Positions 7,755 through 15,394 of a DNA stretch of 17,825 bases are shown in pieces; position 1 is the stretch's first letter; each line of letters opens with the position of its first letter. Origin of the DNA: Candidatus Scybalomonas excrementavium (GTDB taxonomy: Bacteria > Bacillota > Clostridia > Lachnospirales > Lachnospiraceae); contig JADIML010000124.1 in NCBI GenBank assembly GCA_017694765.1, forward strand, positions 1 to 17,825, in the 5' to 3' direction. The position numbers were made by a program, and so were the translations under genes. Under the pieces are notes generated by a model. It made no database searches and was not told the origin of the DNA. It was given only the letters and a program-made list of their open reading frames with translations.

Positions 7755-9482
7755 TTATTTTATAAAATAAAACTGATAAAAATCATACTTATAAGTTCTG
7801 TATAGGTACTTCTTATCATAAAACTTGAATCTGCGAATTAACACTCCATTTTCATCATACTCTCCAAAGCAAGAACGATAATCCTCATTAGACTGATCAT
7901 TTTTTGCCTCATATCCTTCATCCACATTTAATTCTTCTACTTTTGCGATAGCACCTGAACCAGCCACAAAGTGCTCTTGATAATTTTGAGCACTACTTAC
8001 ATATGGGGAATATGGCACATCAAATTCTTTTACTAAGGTAAATGTCCCCTTATTGGTATCTACCAAATAGCGATAATATTTGGATGCAGTTGCTACTTTT
8101 TTATAATTTCCAACACCTTCATAATTGGTCCATTTTATCTTTGGTCGACTTCCTGAATATCCAAAATTATTATTAAACATAGAAAGATAATATTGTCCAT
8201 CTTCTAGTCTTTCACTTTCTTCTTGCATATAGGCAATCGTATGCTGACCTGCTTGTGCAATAAAATCTCCATCTTTTGCTAGAACTTTCTCTTCATACGC
8301 AGTGCCTTCCCACATAGAAGAATCAGAGATAATATAAGAAAGTGCTGGGTTTGTATCAATATCGGTCACACAAAGAATACTCGAAGTTTCTCTAGAACTT
8401 AATAATATATCCCCTTCCTTAGTAAGCTGTAAGCTATTGATATGAATCCAATCAAGTTTTTTCTTATAACTTGGCTGAATCGCTGCTTCATGAGCCTCTG
8501 GCATAACTGTTTTCATATCAATCAACTCTTTGGTCTCTCCCGTATTTAAATCTAAACTTAAAATGAGATCTTCAAGAGTTTCTTCTGTTTTATTCGTCGC
8601 TAACATTAAAATTCTATGATTATTCTCATCATAGATAAAATCATGGTGCAATTCATAATCTTTATGAAAGCGATATGTTTCTTCAATTTGTCCCTTTCGA
8701 TTCATTTTAGCAATTTTATTAAAATCATAACTATAAAACAAATAACCATCGATAAATAGCAATCGATCACTTCGATATTTTTTTACAGGAATTTCCCCTC
8801 TTATGACACCATGATTATCATAGAGATACACATTGGCATCAAAACTTTTATTATGTCCAATGACTGCATATAGACCATCTGTCAATTCTTTTGTACTTTT
8901 TCCTTCTTCGATTTCCATTTGTTTCGTCAGAGTAGAGGCTGCCTCTGGCATCATAATTGTATGCTTCGATTGACCAATAACCTCTCCATTTTTTATGAGT
9001 CTTAATGTCAGTTTATTTTCTTCTCCCGGTATTAATCCAATGAGTTGTGCTTCATATTGTCTTTGGGATTTCTCTGTGTAAACAGTTTGTTCAAATATTT
9101 CATATCCTTTTGTTGCTACTTGATACATGAAAGTAGCTCCTTCTTCTGCTTCAAAATATACATTGACACTACAAGTATTCGTTCCATATGGATTGATTAA
9201 TAATAAAGGCTTTTTGATTGTATACTTATTTTTCTTTAATGCTGCATGAATTTTATTAGTCACTGTATTTTGGTAATCTGTGTTCCAAATAGAAACTCCT
9301 TTTGCATTATTAATTACAAAAATTCCTTCTTGCTTAATAGCATTCTCAATAGAAACATACTTACTTAGCCAAATGCGATCTTTTAAATTGGTTTCTTTTG
9401 CATAAATCCCACCTACCACACAAAGAGTAGCTACACAAAATATAGCAGCTATTCTTTTTACAATCTTTGCACTTTTTAGCAT
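7755..9482 (-). CDS. assT: Arylsulfate sulfotransferase (AssT family), secreted or signal-anchored form
   Basis: AssT enzymes move a sulfuryl group from one phenolic sulfate to another phenol without PAPS, through a sulfated histidine. The 575-residue protein has a basic n-region and hydrophobic core ending GIYA|KE (cleavage near residue 28, no lipobox), an N-terminal beta-sandwich (about 90-180, containing NPYGTNT) and a C-terminal beta-propeller. The four residues shown catalytic in E. coli AssT have counterparts: HHD (279-281), DWIH (His347), SSR (Arg364) and AGQH (His414). The ATG follows GGAAAGG by 9 nt. It is paralogous to the lipoprotein at 11971-13626, and carries an extra ~23 residues near 512-537. 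It lies 98 nt after the kinase gene, behind its own promoter element. There is no DsbL/DsbI-type partner nearby, unlike the E. coli locus. Confidence 0.9.
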   Translation of the reverse strand: MLKSAKIVKRIAAIFCVATLCVVGGIYAKETNLKDRIWLSKYVSIENAIKQEGIFVINNAKGVSIWNTDYQNTVTNKIHAALKKNKYTIKKPLLLINPYGTNTCSVNVYFEAEEGATFMYQVATKGYEIFEQTVYTEKSQRQYEAQLIGLIPGEENKLTLRLIKNGEVIGQSKHTIMMPEAASTLTKQMEIEEGKSTKELTDGLYAVIGHNKSFDANVYLYDNHGVIRGEIPVKKYRSDRLLFIDGYLFYSYDFNKIAKMNRKGQIEETYRFHKDYELHHDFIYDENNHRILMLATNKTEETLEDLILSLDLNTGETKELIDMKTVMPEAHEAAIQPSYKKKLDWIHINSLQLTKEGDILLSSRETSSILCVTDIDTNPALSYIISDSSMWEGTAYEEKVLAKDGDFIAQAGQHTIAYMQEESERLEDGQYYLSMFNNNFGYSGSRPKIKWTNYEGVGNYKKVATASKYYRYLVDTNKGTFTLVKEFDVPYSPYVSSAQNYQEHFVAGSGAIAKVEELNVDEGYEAKNDQSNEDYRSCFGEYDENGVLIRRFKFYDKKYLYRTYKYDFYQFYFIK

Positions 9483-9541
9483 AACACTTAACCTTTCCTT
9501 TTCCTTCGCTCCAATTCTACTCTTTTATTACTGTTCTTTTC

Positions 9542-9576
9542 ATCTTATCAGCTAAATTTGATATTTTTGTGAGAAA
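9542..9576 (-). promoter_or_regulatory. Promoter with shared 20-bp element upstream of the second AssT gene
   Basis: The element (minus strand, 9576-9557) reads TTTCTCACAAAAATATCAAA. It is followed after 9 bp by TAAGAT (9547-9542) at the -10 position. It matches the element before the other AssT gene in 19 of 20 bases with the same 9-bp spacing. The element sits where a -35 box would be, and no TTGACA-like hexamer is present there. TCA repeats 11 bp apart inside it, the spacing usual for OmpR-family tandem sites. Confidence 0.65.
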
Positions 9577-9589
9577 GTTCCTAACTTTC
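9573..9589 (-). repeat. Perfect 7-bp inverted repeat across the kinase stop codon
   Basis: GAAAGTT-AGG-AACTTTC. It contains the TAG stop of the kinase gene and its distal arm overlaps the first bases of the shared promoter element. There is no U-run after it, so it is not a standard terminator; it may be an operator extension or an mRNA end structure. Confidence 0.5.
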
Positions 9590-11053
9590 TTCTATTTTCG
9601 TACCTTTTTCACTACTTGGTATCGAGAGAAAAAAGGTTACCCCATCTTTTTCATTTTGCACGCTACATGTTCCTCCATGTGCTTGAGCGAGTAATTGAAC
9701 CATATAAAGCCCTAGTCCTACATGTCGTTCTTCTCCCACCTTCGTATGACTCTCTTCTACCTGATAAAAACTATCCCATATTTTAGATAATACATCTTCT
9801 GGAATTAAAATTCCTGTATTGTATACGGATAAAACAACTTCATCTTCTTGTTTTCTTACTTGGATCTTAATCCTTTTCTCTCCTGTGCTATAAGCAATGG
9901 CATTGGACATATAGTTATTAAAAATAATTTTTAAATACTCGTCATTCCCTTGTATATAGCATTCTTTTTCAATATCCACTTCTAATGTAATTTGTTCTTG
10001 TTGTATTAAAACACTTTGCTTTTCTATTTCTTGTCTTACAAGTTCTGAAAAAGAAAGTTCCGCCATTACTGCCTGATCAACATTTTGTTCCATACGGGCT
10101 AAATCTAATAGATGATTGACTAATTCTGTCATTTGCTTTGTTTCATCTAAAATAACGGTACAATAATATTCTTTATCAATTCCTTCTTTTGCTAATTGTA
10201 GCATTTGGGCATATCCAGTCAAAACAGAAAGTGGCGTTTTTAGTTCATGAGAAACATTCGCAATGAAGGCTTTTCTTCTTTCTTCTATCTGTTTCCTGTA
10301 TTCATTTTCCTGTTTTAATAGTCTAATATTTTCTTCAATTTTATTGGACATTTTATTAATATTCTCTGCTAATCGATCCAATTCATCGGGAAACTTCGTC
10401 TTTCTTTGCTTTACTCTTTTTGAAAAATTAACTTGAGATACAGACTGTGCCACTTCATCCATTTCTTGGATTGGAACTGCCATTTTCTTTGCAAAAAAAT
10501 ATGCGATAATACCACCAATCATTAACGAAACACTACTACATACAAGTAATAATTCAAAAGACTCATACATAGTGACACGTACTGCCTGCAACTGACTCTT
10601 AATCATCACATAATAGTTTGTTTTTTGTCCATGGATAATTCCAAATAATACAACTCGTCCATTTCCATTTTTTTTCTTTAATACGACTGGCTCCGGTTTT
10701 ACGGAAAAGCGATAGAAATTTTTCTTAAAACTAAAATTAGCACGTACACGGTAATTATTATTCCAAATACGAAAATCTTGTTGACTGCTATTGTAAATAC
10801 AAACCTTTTCTTGATTAGCTAAAGAAAATTCTAGATTGTATCTACGTTCATATTCTTTCATAACATCTACCATTTTATTTTTTCTTCCCTCACAGTCCTT
10901 TAACTTATGATAGGCCTGTTCAATGACTTGACTTTTCTTCCTTATATAAAAAGACTGTGCAAAAAAATAATTACCAAATAACTGAACTCCTACCATAAGA
11001 AATAAAATAGCAAATACCGTTCCGATAAATTTTGTTTTAATGGAGCGAATCAT
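9581..11053 (-). CDS. Sensor histidine kinase (HAMP-HisKA-HATPase)
   Basis: This is the membrane sensor partner of the response regulator encoded just upstream. From the ATG at 11053 it has 490 residues: membrane span 1 (9-31), an extracytoplasmic sensor region of about 130 residues (32-163) with no motif I recognise, span 2 (166-188), HAMP (189-241), a coiled linker, the phosphoacceptor His269 in NVSHELKTPL, an N-box (IIFNNYMSNAIAYS, 376-389), NTG of the G1 box (412-414) and GLGLYMV of the G2 box (446-452). All motifs needed for activity are present. GAGGTGG precedes the chosen ATG; it overlaps the regulator gene by 17 nt, so the two are translationally coupled. A TTG four codons earlier is less likely. 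Its position between two AssT genes suggests that it senses a condition or compound related to arylsulfates (inference). Confidence 0.95.
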   Translation of the reverse strand: MIRSIKTKFIGTVFAILFLMVGVQLFGNYFFAQSFYIRKKSQVIEQAYHKLKDCEGRKNKMVDVMKEYERRYNLEFSLANQEKVCIYNSSQQDFRIWNNNYRVRANFSFKKNFYRFSVKPEPVVLKKKNGNGRVVLFGIIHGQKTNYYVMIKSQLQAVRVTMYESFELLLVCSSVSLMIGGIIAYFFAKKMAVPIQEMDEVAQSVSQVNFSKRVKQRKTKFPDELDRLAENINKMSNKIEENIRLLKQENEYRKQIEERRKAFIANVSHELKTPLSVLTGYAQMLQLAKEGIDKEYYCTVILDETKQMTELVNHLLDLARMEQNVDQAVMAELSFSELVRQEIEKQSVLIQQEQITLEVDIEKECYIQGNDEYLKIIFNNYMSNAIAYSTGEKRIKIQVRKQEDEVVLSVYNTGILIPEDVLSKIWDSFYQVEESHTKVGEERHVGLGLYMVQLLAQAHGGTCSVQNEKDGVTFFLSIPSSEKGTKIEES

Positions 11054-11732
11054 GTTCCACCTCAAAACGATATCCTATCCCATGTACGGTCTTAATATAA
11101 TTACTATCACTGGAAAGTTTTGCTCGTAACTGTTTTATATGAGTATCCACAGTTCGAATATCTCCTACATATTGAAATCCCCAAATAGCATTTAAAATTG
11201 TTTCCCGTTCCATTACAATTCCTTTATTTTGTATCAAATATACTAATAAATCATATTCCTTTGGTGTGAGCTCAATCGATTCTTCTTTCACGACCACTTT
11301 TCTTTGTTCCATATCAATTACAATATTTCCCATTTCCACACGTTTTTTACGATTTTGAAAACAACGCTTTGCTATGGCTTCTACATGTCCAAGTAATAAC
11401 TCAAGAGAAAATGGTTTGGCAAGAAAGTCATCTGCTCCTTGTTTAAAATATTCAATTTGATCGTATTCTTCTCCTTTGGCTGTCAACATAATAATAGGAA
11501 CTGTAGATTGCTTCCTAATTTCCTTTAAAACAGTCGTTCCACTTTCCTTTGGAAGCATGACATCTAATAAAATAAGATCAATCATATGATTGTTTTGATA
11601 AAATACTTCTAATGCCTCTTCTCCATCCTTAGCTTCTAATGTTTCATACTCATTTATTTTCAAATAATCCACTAACATTCTTCGAATTCTTTGCTCATCT
11701 TCTACGACTAATATGGTTCCTTTCTTTCTCAA
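11037..11732 (-). CDS. OmpR-family response regulator
   Basis: A 231-residue transcription factor. The receiver domain (about 5-118) has the acidic pair Glu11/Asp12, phosphoacceptor Asp57 (LLDVMLP), Thr84 and Lys106 (AKPF). The winged-helix DNA-binding domain (about 130-230) has LTPKEYDLLVYL, the recognition-helix region DIRTVDTHIKQLRAKL and the closing VHGIGYRFE. The start is TTG at 11732, supported by GGAG 9 nt upstream. An in-frame TGA lies three codons before the TTG, and the next in-frame ATG would remove the acidic pair. The kinase gene overlaps its 3' end. Probable targets are the two flanking AssT promoters, which share a 20-bp element (inference). Confidence 0.95.
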   Translation of the reverse strand: MRKKGTILVVEDEQRIRRMLVDYLKINEYETLEAKDGEEALEVFYQNNHMIDLILLDVMLPKESGTTVLKEIRKQSTVPIIMLTAKGEEYDQIEYFKQGADDFLAKPFSLELLLGHVEAIAKRCFQNRKKRVEMGNIVIDMEQRKVVVKEESIELTPKEYDLLVYLIQNKGIVMERETILNAIWGFQYVGDIRTVDTHIKQLRAKLSSDSNYIKTVHGIGYRFEVEHDSLH

Positions 11733-11773
11733 AACTTCTCACTCCATTCTATTTTTTCTCTTCACTCTTCTCT

Positions 11774-11802
11774 ATCATACACAATTTCCTTTCCTTTTTC
11801 CA
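11774..11802 (-). promoter_or_regulatory. Candidate promoter of the response regulator/kinase operon
   Basis: On the minus strand TGGAAA (11802-11797), 17 bp, then TATGAT (11779-11774), about 40 bp before the regulator start. The -10 matches 5/6 and the -35 matches 4/6. The shared AssT element is absent here. Confidence 0.55.
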
Positions 11803-11836
11803 CAGAGTATCTAACCTTTTAGAAAAAACTTCATAT

Positions 11837-11866
11837 CTAAGTACTGTTTATCGTTTACAGACTTAG
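11837..11866 (-). repeat. Inverted repeat upstream of the regulator promoter
   Basis: On the minus strand CTAAGTCTGT and ACAGTACTTAG are complementary (10 bp with one bulged base) across 9 bp. It lies about 35 bp upstream of the -35 box of the regulator operon and just after the terminator of the preceding gene. It has no U-run, so a protein-binding site is more likely than a terminator. Confidence 0.45.
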
Positions 11867-11876
11867 TTTGCTTATC

Positions 11877-11925
11877 AAAAAAAGAGGAGCACATTGATTT
11901 TTACAACCATGTGTCATCCTCTTTT
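11877..11925 (-). terminator. Strong rho-independent terminator after the first AssT gene
   Basis: On the minus strand AAAGAGGATGACACAT pairs with ATGTGCTCCTCTTT (long stem, small internal asymmetry) across a loop of about 14 nt, followed by a run of T. It isolates the lipoprotein gene from the regulator operon. Confidence 0.88.
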
Positions 11926-11970
11926 TCTTTTACTTTTTAGTTTCTAATAGATTCAAAAATATTTGCTTCT

Positions 11971-13626
11971 CTATTTGGAAAACCAAATACCATCAAATGT
12001 ATATTTGAATGTACGATAAATATATTGTTCTAACTGACTTTGATATTGTCGAATTAATTTTCCTTCACTATCATATTCTCCGAATAATCTTTGTGAACCA
12101 GAACAAACAACATAATGTTCATCAACAGGTTGTACACTACTTACATATGCAGAGTATGGTACAGCAAATGAATTTACAAGTTCAAATGTCTTATCATTTT
12201 CATTAATTTTATAGCGATAGTAGAAAGATTCTCTTTCTTCTACATCTACTTGTGAAAGTGTATATCCACTCCAGTCAATATCCTTTCTTGTACCAGAATA
12301 TGTGAAGTTATTATTGAACATATAAATATAATATTCTCCGTCAGCCTCTCCTTCCACATAAGTAATGCAATGCTGTCCTGCTTGTGGTGTAAAGTCACCT
12401 ACTTTATCATATACATATTCTTCATAAGGAGTGCCTTCCCATACAGACGTTTCGGATAAAATATATTCAAGTTCTGGGTTTGTGAAAATATCTTTTACAC
12501 TTACAATAGAAGATAATTCACGGAAACTTAATATAACATCACTTCCATCAATTACTTGGAGTGCATTAACATGTGCCCAATCAAGTTTTGACTTTTTATC
12601 TGGTTTCACCGCTTTTTCATAAGCATCTGGAAGAAGATCTTTTAAATCAAGTAATTCTTTTACTTCTCCACTTTCTAAGTTAAGAGAAATAATAATATCT
12701 TCTACCGTTTCTTCTCTTGTATCAGAAGCTAAAATAACAAGAGAATTTTGAGATTCTTCATATACCATATCGTGGTGGAATTCATATTCACCAATATCAT
12801 AAATTTTAACAACTTGACCTAAACGATCCACTTTAACAATTTTTGTCTCACTTACATTATAATATAAATAACCATCGATTGTTAGGATTCTATCAGTACG
12901 ATAAGATTCTACTGGTAACTCTCCTCTTAAAATACCATCGTTATCATATAAACTAATATTTAAAGTTAAATTATCAATTCTTCCATATACAACACAGAAT
13001 AATCCATCTGTTAATTCTTCTGTCTTTTCATCTGTTAATGCAAGTTTCTTATCTGCATCACTTTGTACATCTGGTACTTGGATTGTAAATGTACTTTCTT
13101 TTGTCTGATTTCCATCTTTATCATAAAGAGTAATGGTGATTGTATTTTCTACATTTGGAATTAAACCAATTAATTGGTAAGCGTGGTTTGTTGTAACACC
13201 ACTTTCTTCCCCTGTTGCTAACTTTCTTGTAAAATCGTTAATTGTTTCATCTTCTACAGATACTGTATAAGATGCACTGACTGCTTCTTCTGTTGAGAAA
13301 TAAATATTAGCAGAATGTGTGTTAGTTCCAAATGGATTATAGTATACAAGAGGTGCTTCTACTGTATACAATTTACTTGCTAACTTTTCTTCAATTTCTG
13401 CCGCAGCTTTTTGTTGTGTTTCTTCTGTATAAATGTCTGTCTTTTCTTCTGGAACTACATATTCCATACTTGTTGCTTTCTCTAAGTTTGGATCAAATGT
13501 TGCTTGTTCTGCTACATTTGTTGTTCCTTCTGATGTTGTAGAAGATAAGCTACATCCAGTTGCTGTCATCATAAGACAGGCTGCCATAATTGCAATACCT
13601 GTAAAACCTTTGATCTTTCGTATCAT
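11971..13626 (-). CDS. assT: Arylsulfate sulfotransferase (AssT family), predicted lipoprotein
   Basis: A paralogue of the protein at 7755-9482, with the same PAPS-independent sulfuryl-transfer chemistry expected between phenols at the cell surface. The 551 residues begin with a lipoprotein signal: basic start MIRKIKG, a hydrophobic core and MTATGC, with Cys25 as the lipid site. A Ser/Thr-rich linker follows, then the N-terminal beta-sandwich (YNPFGTNTHS near 96-105) and the propeller. Counterparts of the catalytic residues are HHD (284-286), DWAH (His352), SFR (Arg369) and AGQH (His419). I place the start at the ATG at 13626, 7 nt after AAAGGA; the longer reading from 13644 would place that ribosome site inside the gene. 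It is monocistronic, between the shared promoter element and a strong terminator. Lipid anchoring versus plain secretion is its main difference from the paralogue. Confidence 0.92.
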   Translation of the reverse strand: MIRKIKGFTGIAIMAACLMMTATGCSLSSTTSEGTTNVAEQATFDPNLEKATSMEYVVPEEKTDIYTEETQQKAAAEIEEKLASKLYTVEAPLVYYNPFGTNTHSANIYFSTEEAVSASYTVSVEDETINDFTRKLATGEESGVTTNHAYQLIGLIPNVENTITITLYDKDGNQTKESTFTIQVPDVQSDADKKLALTDEKTEELTDGLFCVVYGRIDNLTLNISLYDNDGILRGELPVESYRTDRILTIDGYLYYNVSETKIVKVDRLGQVVKIYDIGEYEFHHDMVYEESQNSLVILASDTREETVEDIIISLNLESGEVKELLDLKDLLPDAYEKAVKPDKKSKLDWAHVNALQVIDGSDVILSFRELSSIVSVKDIFTNPELEYILSETSVWEGTPYEEYVYDKVGDFTPQAGQHCITYVEGEADGEYYIYMFNNNFTYSGTRKDIDWSGYTLSQVDVEERESFYYRYKINENDKTFELVNSFAVPYSAYVSSVQPVDEHYVVCSGSQRLFGEYDSEGKLIRQYQSQLEQYIYRTFKYTFDGIWFSK

Positions 13627-13704
13627 ACTTGTTTCCTTTCTCATCTTATACGTTATTGTACTTTGACACTTGCCAAATATATGGTGATTGGCTCATTGTT
13701 TTTT

Positions 13705-13739
13705 ATTATATCGTATAGTTTTGATGTTTTTGTGAGAAA
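13705..13739 (-). promoter_or_regulatory. Promoter with shared 20-bp element upstream of the lipoprotein AssT gene
   Basis: The element (13739-13720, minus strand) reads TTTCTCACAAAAACATCAAA, followed after 9 bp by a perfect TATAAT (13710-13705). It is the counterpart of the element at 9557-9576. No -35 hexamer is visible 17 bp from the -10, consistent with activator dependence. It is immediately preceded by a near-palindrome GAAAA-TATAT-TTTTC (13750-13736). The leader from here to the start codon is about 75 nt. Confidence 0.7.
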
Positions 13740-13757
13740 AATATATTTTCTTTTTAC

Positions 13758-13792
13758 TAAAATAAATAGAGCAGAAATTTCTCCTGCTCTAT
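13758..13792 (-). terminator. Rho-independent terminator after the BIG2/LRR protein gene
   Basis: On the minus strand ATAGAGCAG pairs perfectly with CTGCTCTAT (9 bp) across a 9-nt loop, followed by TTATTTT. It lies 6 nt after the stop codon region at 13799. Confidence 0.85.
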
Positions 13793-13798
13793 CACTTT

Positions 13799-15301
13799 TT
13801 AATCATAATAGTTCTCATATGTAAGGTTATATTTCTTCGCGTAACTTTCAGCATAAGAACCTCTTGGTGTCACTATCGTGATATTTGTACAATCTGCAAA
13901 TACTTGAGCATACTCTGCTATTGTTGTAACTCTCCTTGGAATCACAACTCGGATATTTTGACAATCTGTAAAACCATATTCTAGTTTTGTAAAATTCTCC
14001 GGCAAAACAACTTCCATATTACTACATCTTGAAAAAATTTCATCAAGACTTGTTGCACTTCCTTCTGGTAAAACGAGCTGCTTTAAAGTCGATACATTAG
14101 AAACACTTCCATAATATGGAAAACTCCATTCCATTTTATACGGTGTAATATATTCTTTCAGATTTTTCAATCCAAAATTCCCCATTCCAAATCGTTGGTC
14201 TCGATTCAATATAACTATGGATTCTAACTTTGGTAAATCCATAATGCTATCTGTTAATTCTCTCATTGTTTTTGGAACAACAAGTATCTCTAAATTCTCT
14301 AAATCATAAAGAGCTTCTGTTCTTAAATACCGAACAGGCTTTCCTTCTATCATCTCTGGAATCCGTAATTGCTTTATCGTTTTATCTCTAATACCTTTTA
14401 CATATACATATTCTTCACTTTCTACAACTTCATATTCTATATCACTAATAGAAGTTTCCTCTATCTTCTTTGTCTGAACTGTAAGTGATATTGTATGTTC
14501 GGTTATAGTATCGGTTGCATAAATTGTTACTGTTCCTTGTTTCACTCCAGTAATAATGCCATCTTCTGTTACGGTTGCTATGGATTCATCAGAACTACTC
14601 CACCGAATAGATGAAAGATTTCCTCTCACTTTCAATTCATAATCTACATCACACCAAAGTGTTTCGATTGGATTACGAAATTCAAATGGTATCCTCTCTT
14701 TTGTCACTGTAATGTGACATACAGAAGTTGTTCCTTTCTTTGTATCCTTTACTAATACTTTTACTTTACCCGGTTTTTTTGCTATTAATAAAGCCGTTTT
14801 CCCAGATTTCGTAATTGTCGCAATTTCTTCATTCGATACGCTCCATTTAATTCCTTTTTCAGAAGTAAAAGAACCCATTAAATTAATCCGGAATTCATAC
14901 TTTTCGCCAACTTTTACTTTATCTACCTTATTATTAATAAATATATAAGGAGAACGAACTGTCACTGCTATTTTTTTTGTATATGTTTTCTTATTTTGTT
15001 TTATCGTAACTGTTATCGTTGCATTGCCTTTTTTTACCGGTCGAATCATCGTTTTCTCAACGATTTTAGCCACCTTCGTATTGCTACTAGTTACCTGTAC
15101 CTTTGCATCTTCTGCCAAATATTGTGGCTTAATTTGATAGTCCAAATATCGTTCAAATAAAGTTATTTTTTCTTCGGCTACCGTTGGAGAAAACGTTACA
15201 GCCGTAAATGCTTTTACTACATCACTTATTGGATATACTGTGCAAAATACTGCTAAGATAAATATTGCTATTGTGAACATCTTGTTTTTTCTCTTTTTCA
15301 T
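13799..15301 (-). CDS. Secreted surface protein with three BIG2 Ig-like domains and BspA-type leucine-rich repeats
   Basis: This 500-residue protein has a signal peptide (basic MKKRKNK, hydrophobic 8-25) and no lipobox, sortase motif or S-layer repeat, so it is probably released or loosely attached. Three bacterial Ig-like group 2 domains follow at about 45-117, 120-200 and 205-275; the typical core is clear in WSSSDESIATVTEDGIITGVKQG-like stretches. From about 300 to 475 come BspA/TpLRR-type repeats (LENLEILVVPKTM, LKQLVLPEG, NMEVVLPENF, NIRVVIPRRV). The tail GSYAESYAKKYNL is the usual end of such LRR regions. These domains bind other proteins or glycans; the partner is unknown. The ATG follows AGGAGG by 4 nt. 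The gene is monocistronic. The subtilisin-like protease gene lies upstream on the same strand. Confidence 0.9.
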   Translation of the reverse strand: MKKRKNKMFTIAIFILAVFCTVYPISDVVKAFTAVTFSPTVAEEKITLFERYLDYQIKPQYLAEDAKVQVTSSNTKVAKIVEKTMIRPVKKGNATITVTIKQNKKTYTKKIAVTVRSPYIFINNKVDKVKVGEKYEFRINLMGSFTSEKGIKWSVSNEEIATITKSGKTALLIAKKPGKVKVLVKDTKKGTTSVCHITVTKERIPFEFRNPIETLWCDVDYELKVRGNLSSIRWSSSDESIATVTEDGIITGVKQGTVTIYATDTITEHTISLTVQTKKIEETSISDIEYEVVESEEYVYVKGIRDKTIKQLRIPEMIEGKPVRYLRTEALYDLENLEILVVPKTMRELTDSIMDLPKLESIVILNRDQRFGMGNFGLKNLKEYITPYKMEWSFPYYGSVSNVSTLKQLVLPEGSATSLDEIFSRCSNMEVVLPENFTKLEYGFTDCQNIRVVIPRRVTTIAEYAQVFADCTNITIVTPRGSYAESYAKKYNLTYENYYD

Positions 15302-15335
15302 ACTACTTCCTCCTTTCTTTGTTGCTACTTATTCT

Positions 15336-15364
15336 ATTATTTACTAATTTTTATTATATCTCAA
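15336..15364 (-). promoter_or_regulatory. Candidate promoter of the BIG2/LRR protein gene
   Basis: On the minus strand TTGAGA (15364-15359), 17 bp, then AATAAT (15341-15336), each 5/6 to consensus, about 35 bp before the start codon. An overlapping TATAAT inside the spacer has no matching -35. Confidence 0.55.
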
Positions 15365-15394
15365 TAAATAATACTATGATATATAAATATACTA

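Noticed and set aside
11037..11053. Overlap of regulator and kinase genes as a frameshift or fusion
   Set aside because: A 17-nt overlap with a ribosome site before the kinase ATG is normal translational coupling for such pairs; both proteins are full length.
13640..13670. TTGGCA...TATAAG as an alternative promoter for the lipoprotein AssT gene
   Set aside because: The spacing is 20 bp and the -10 would almost abut the start codon; the TATAAT at 13705-13710 with the shared element is better placed.
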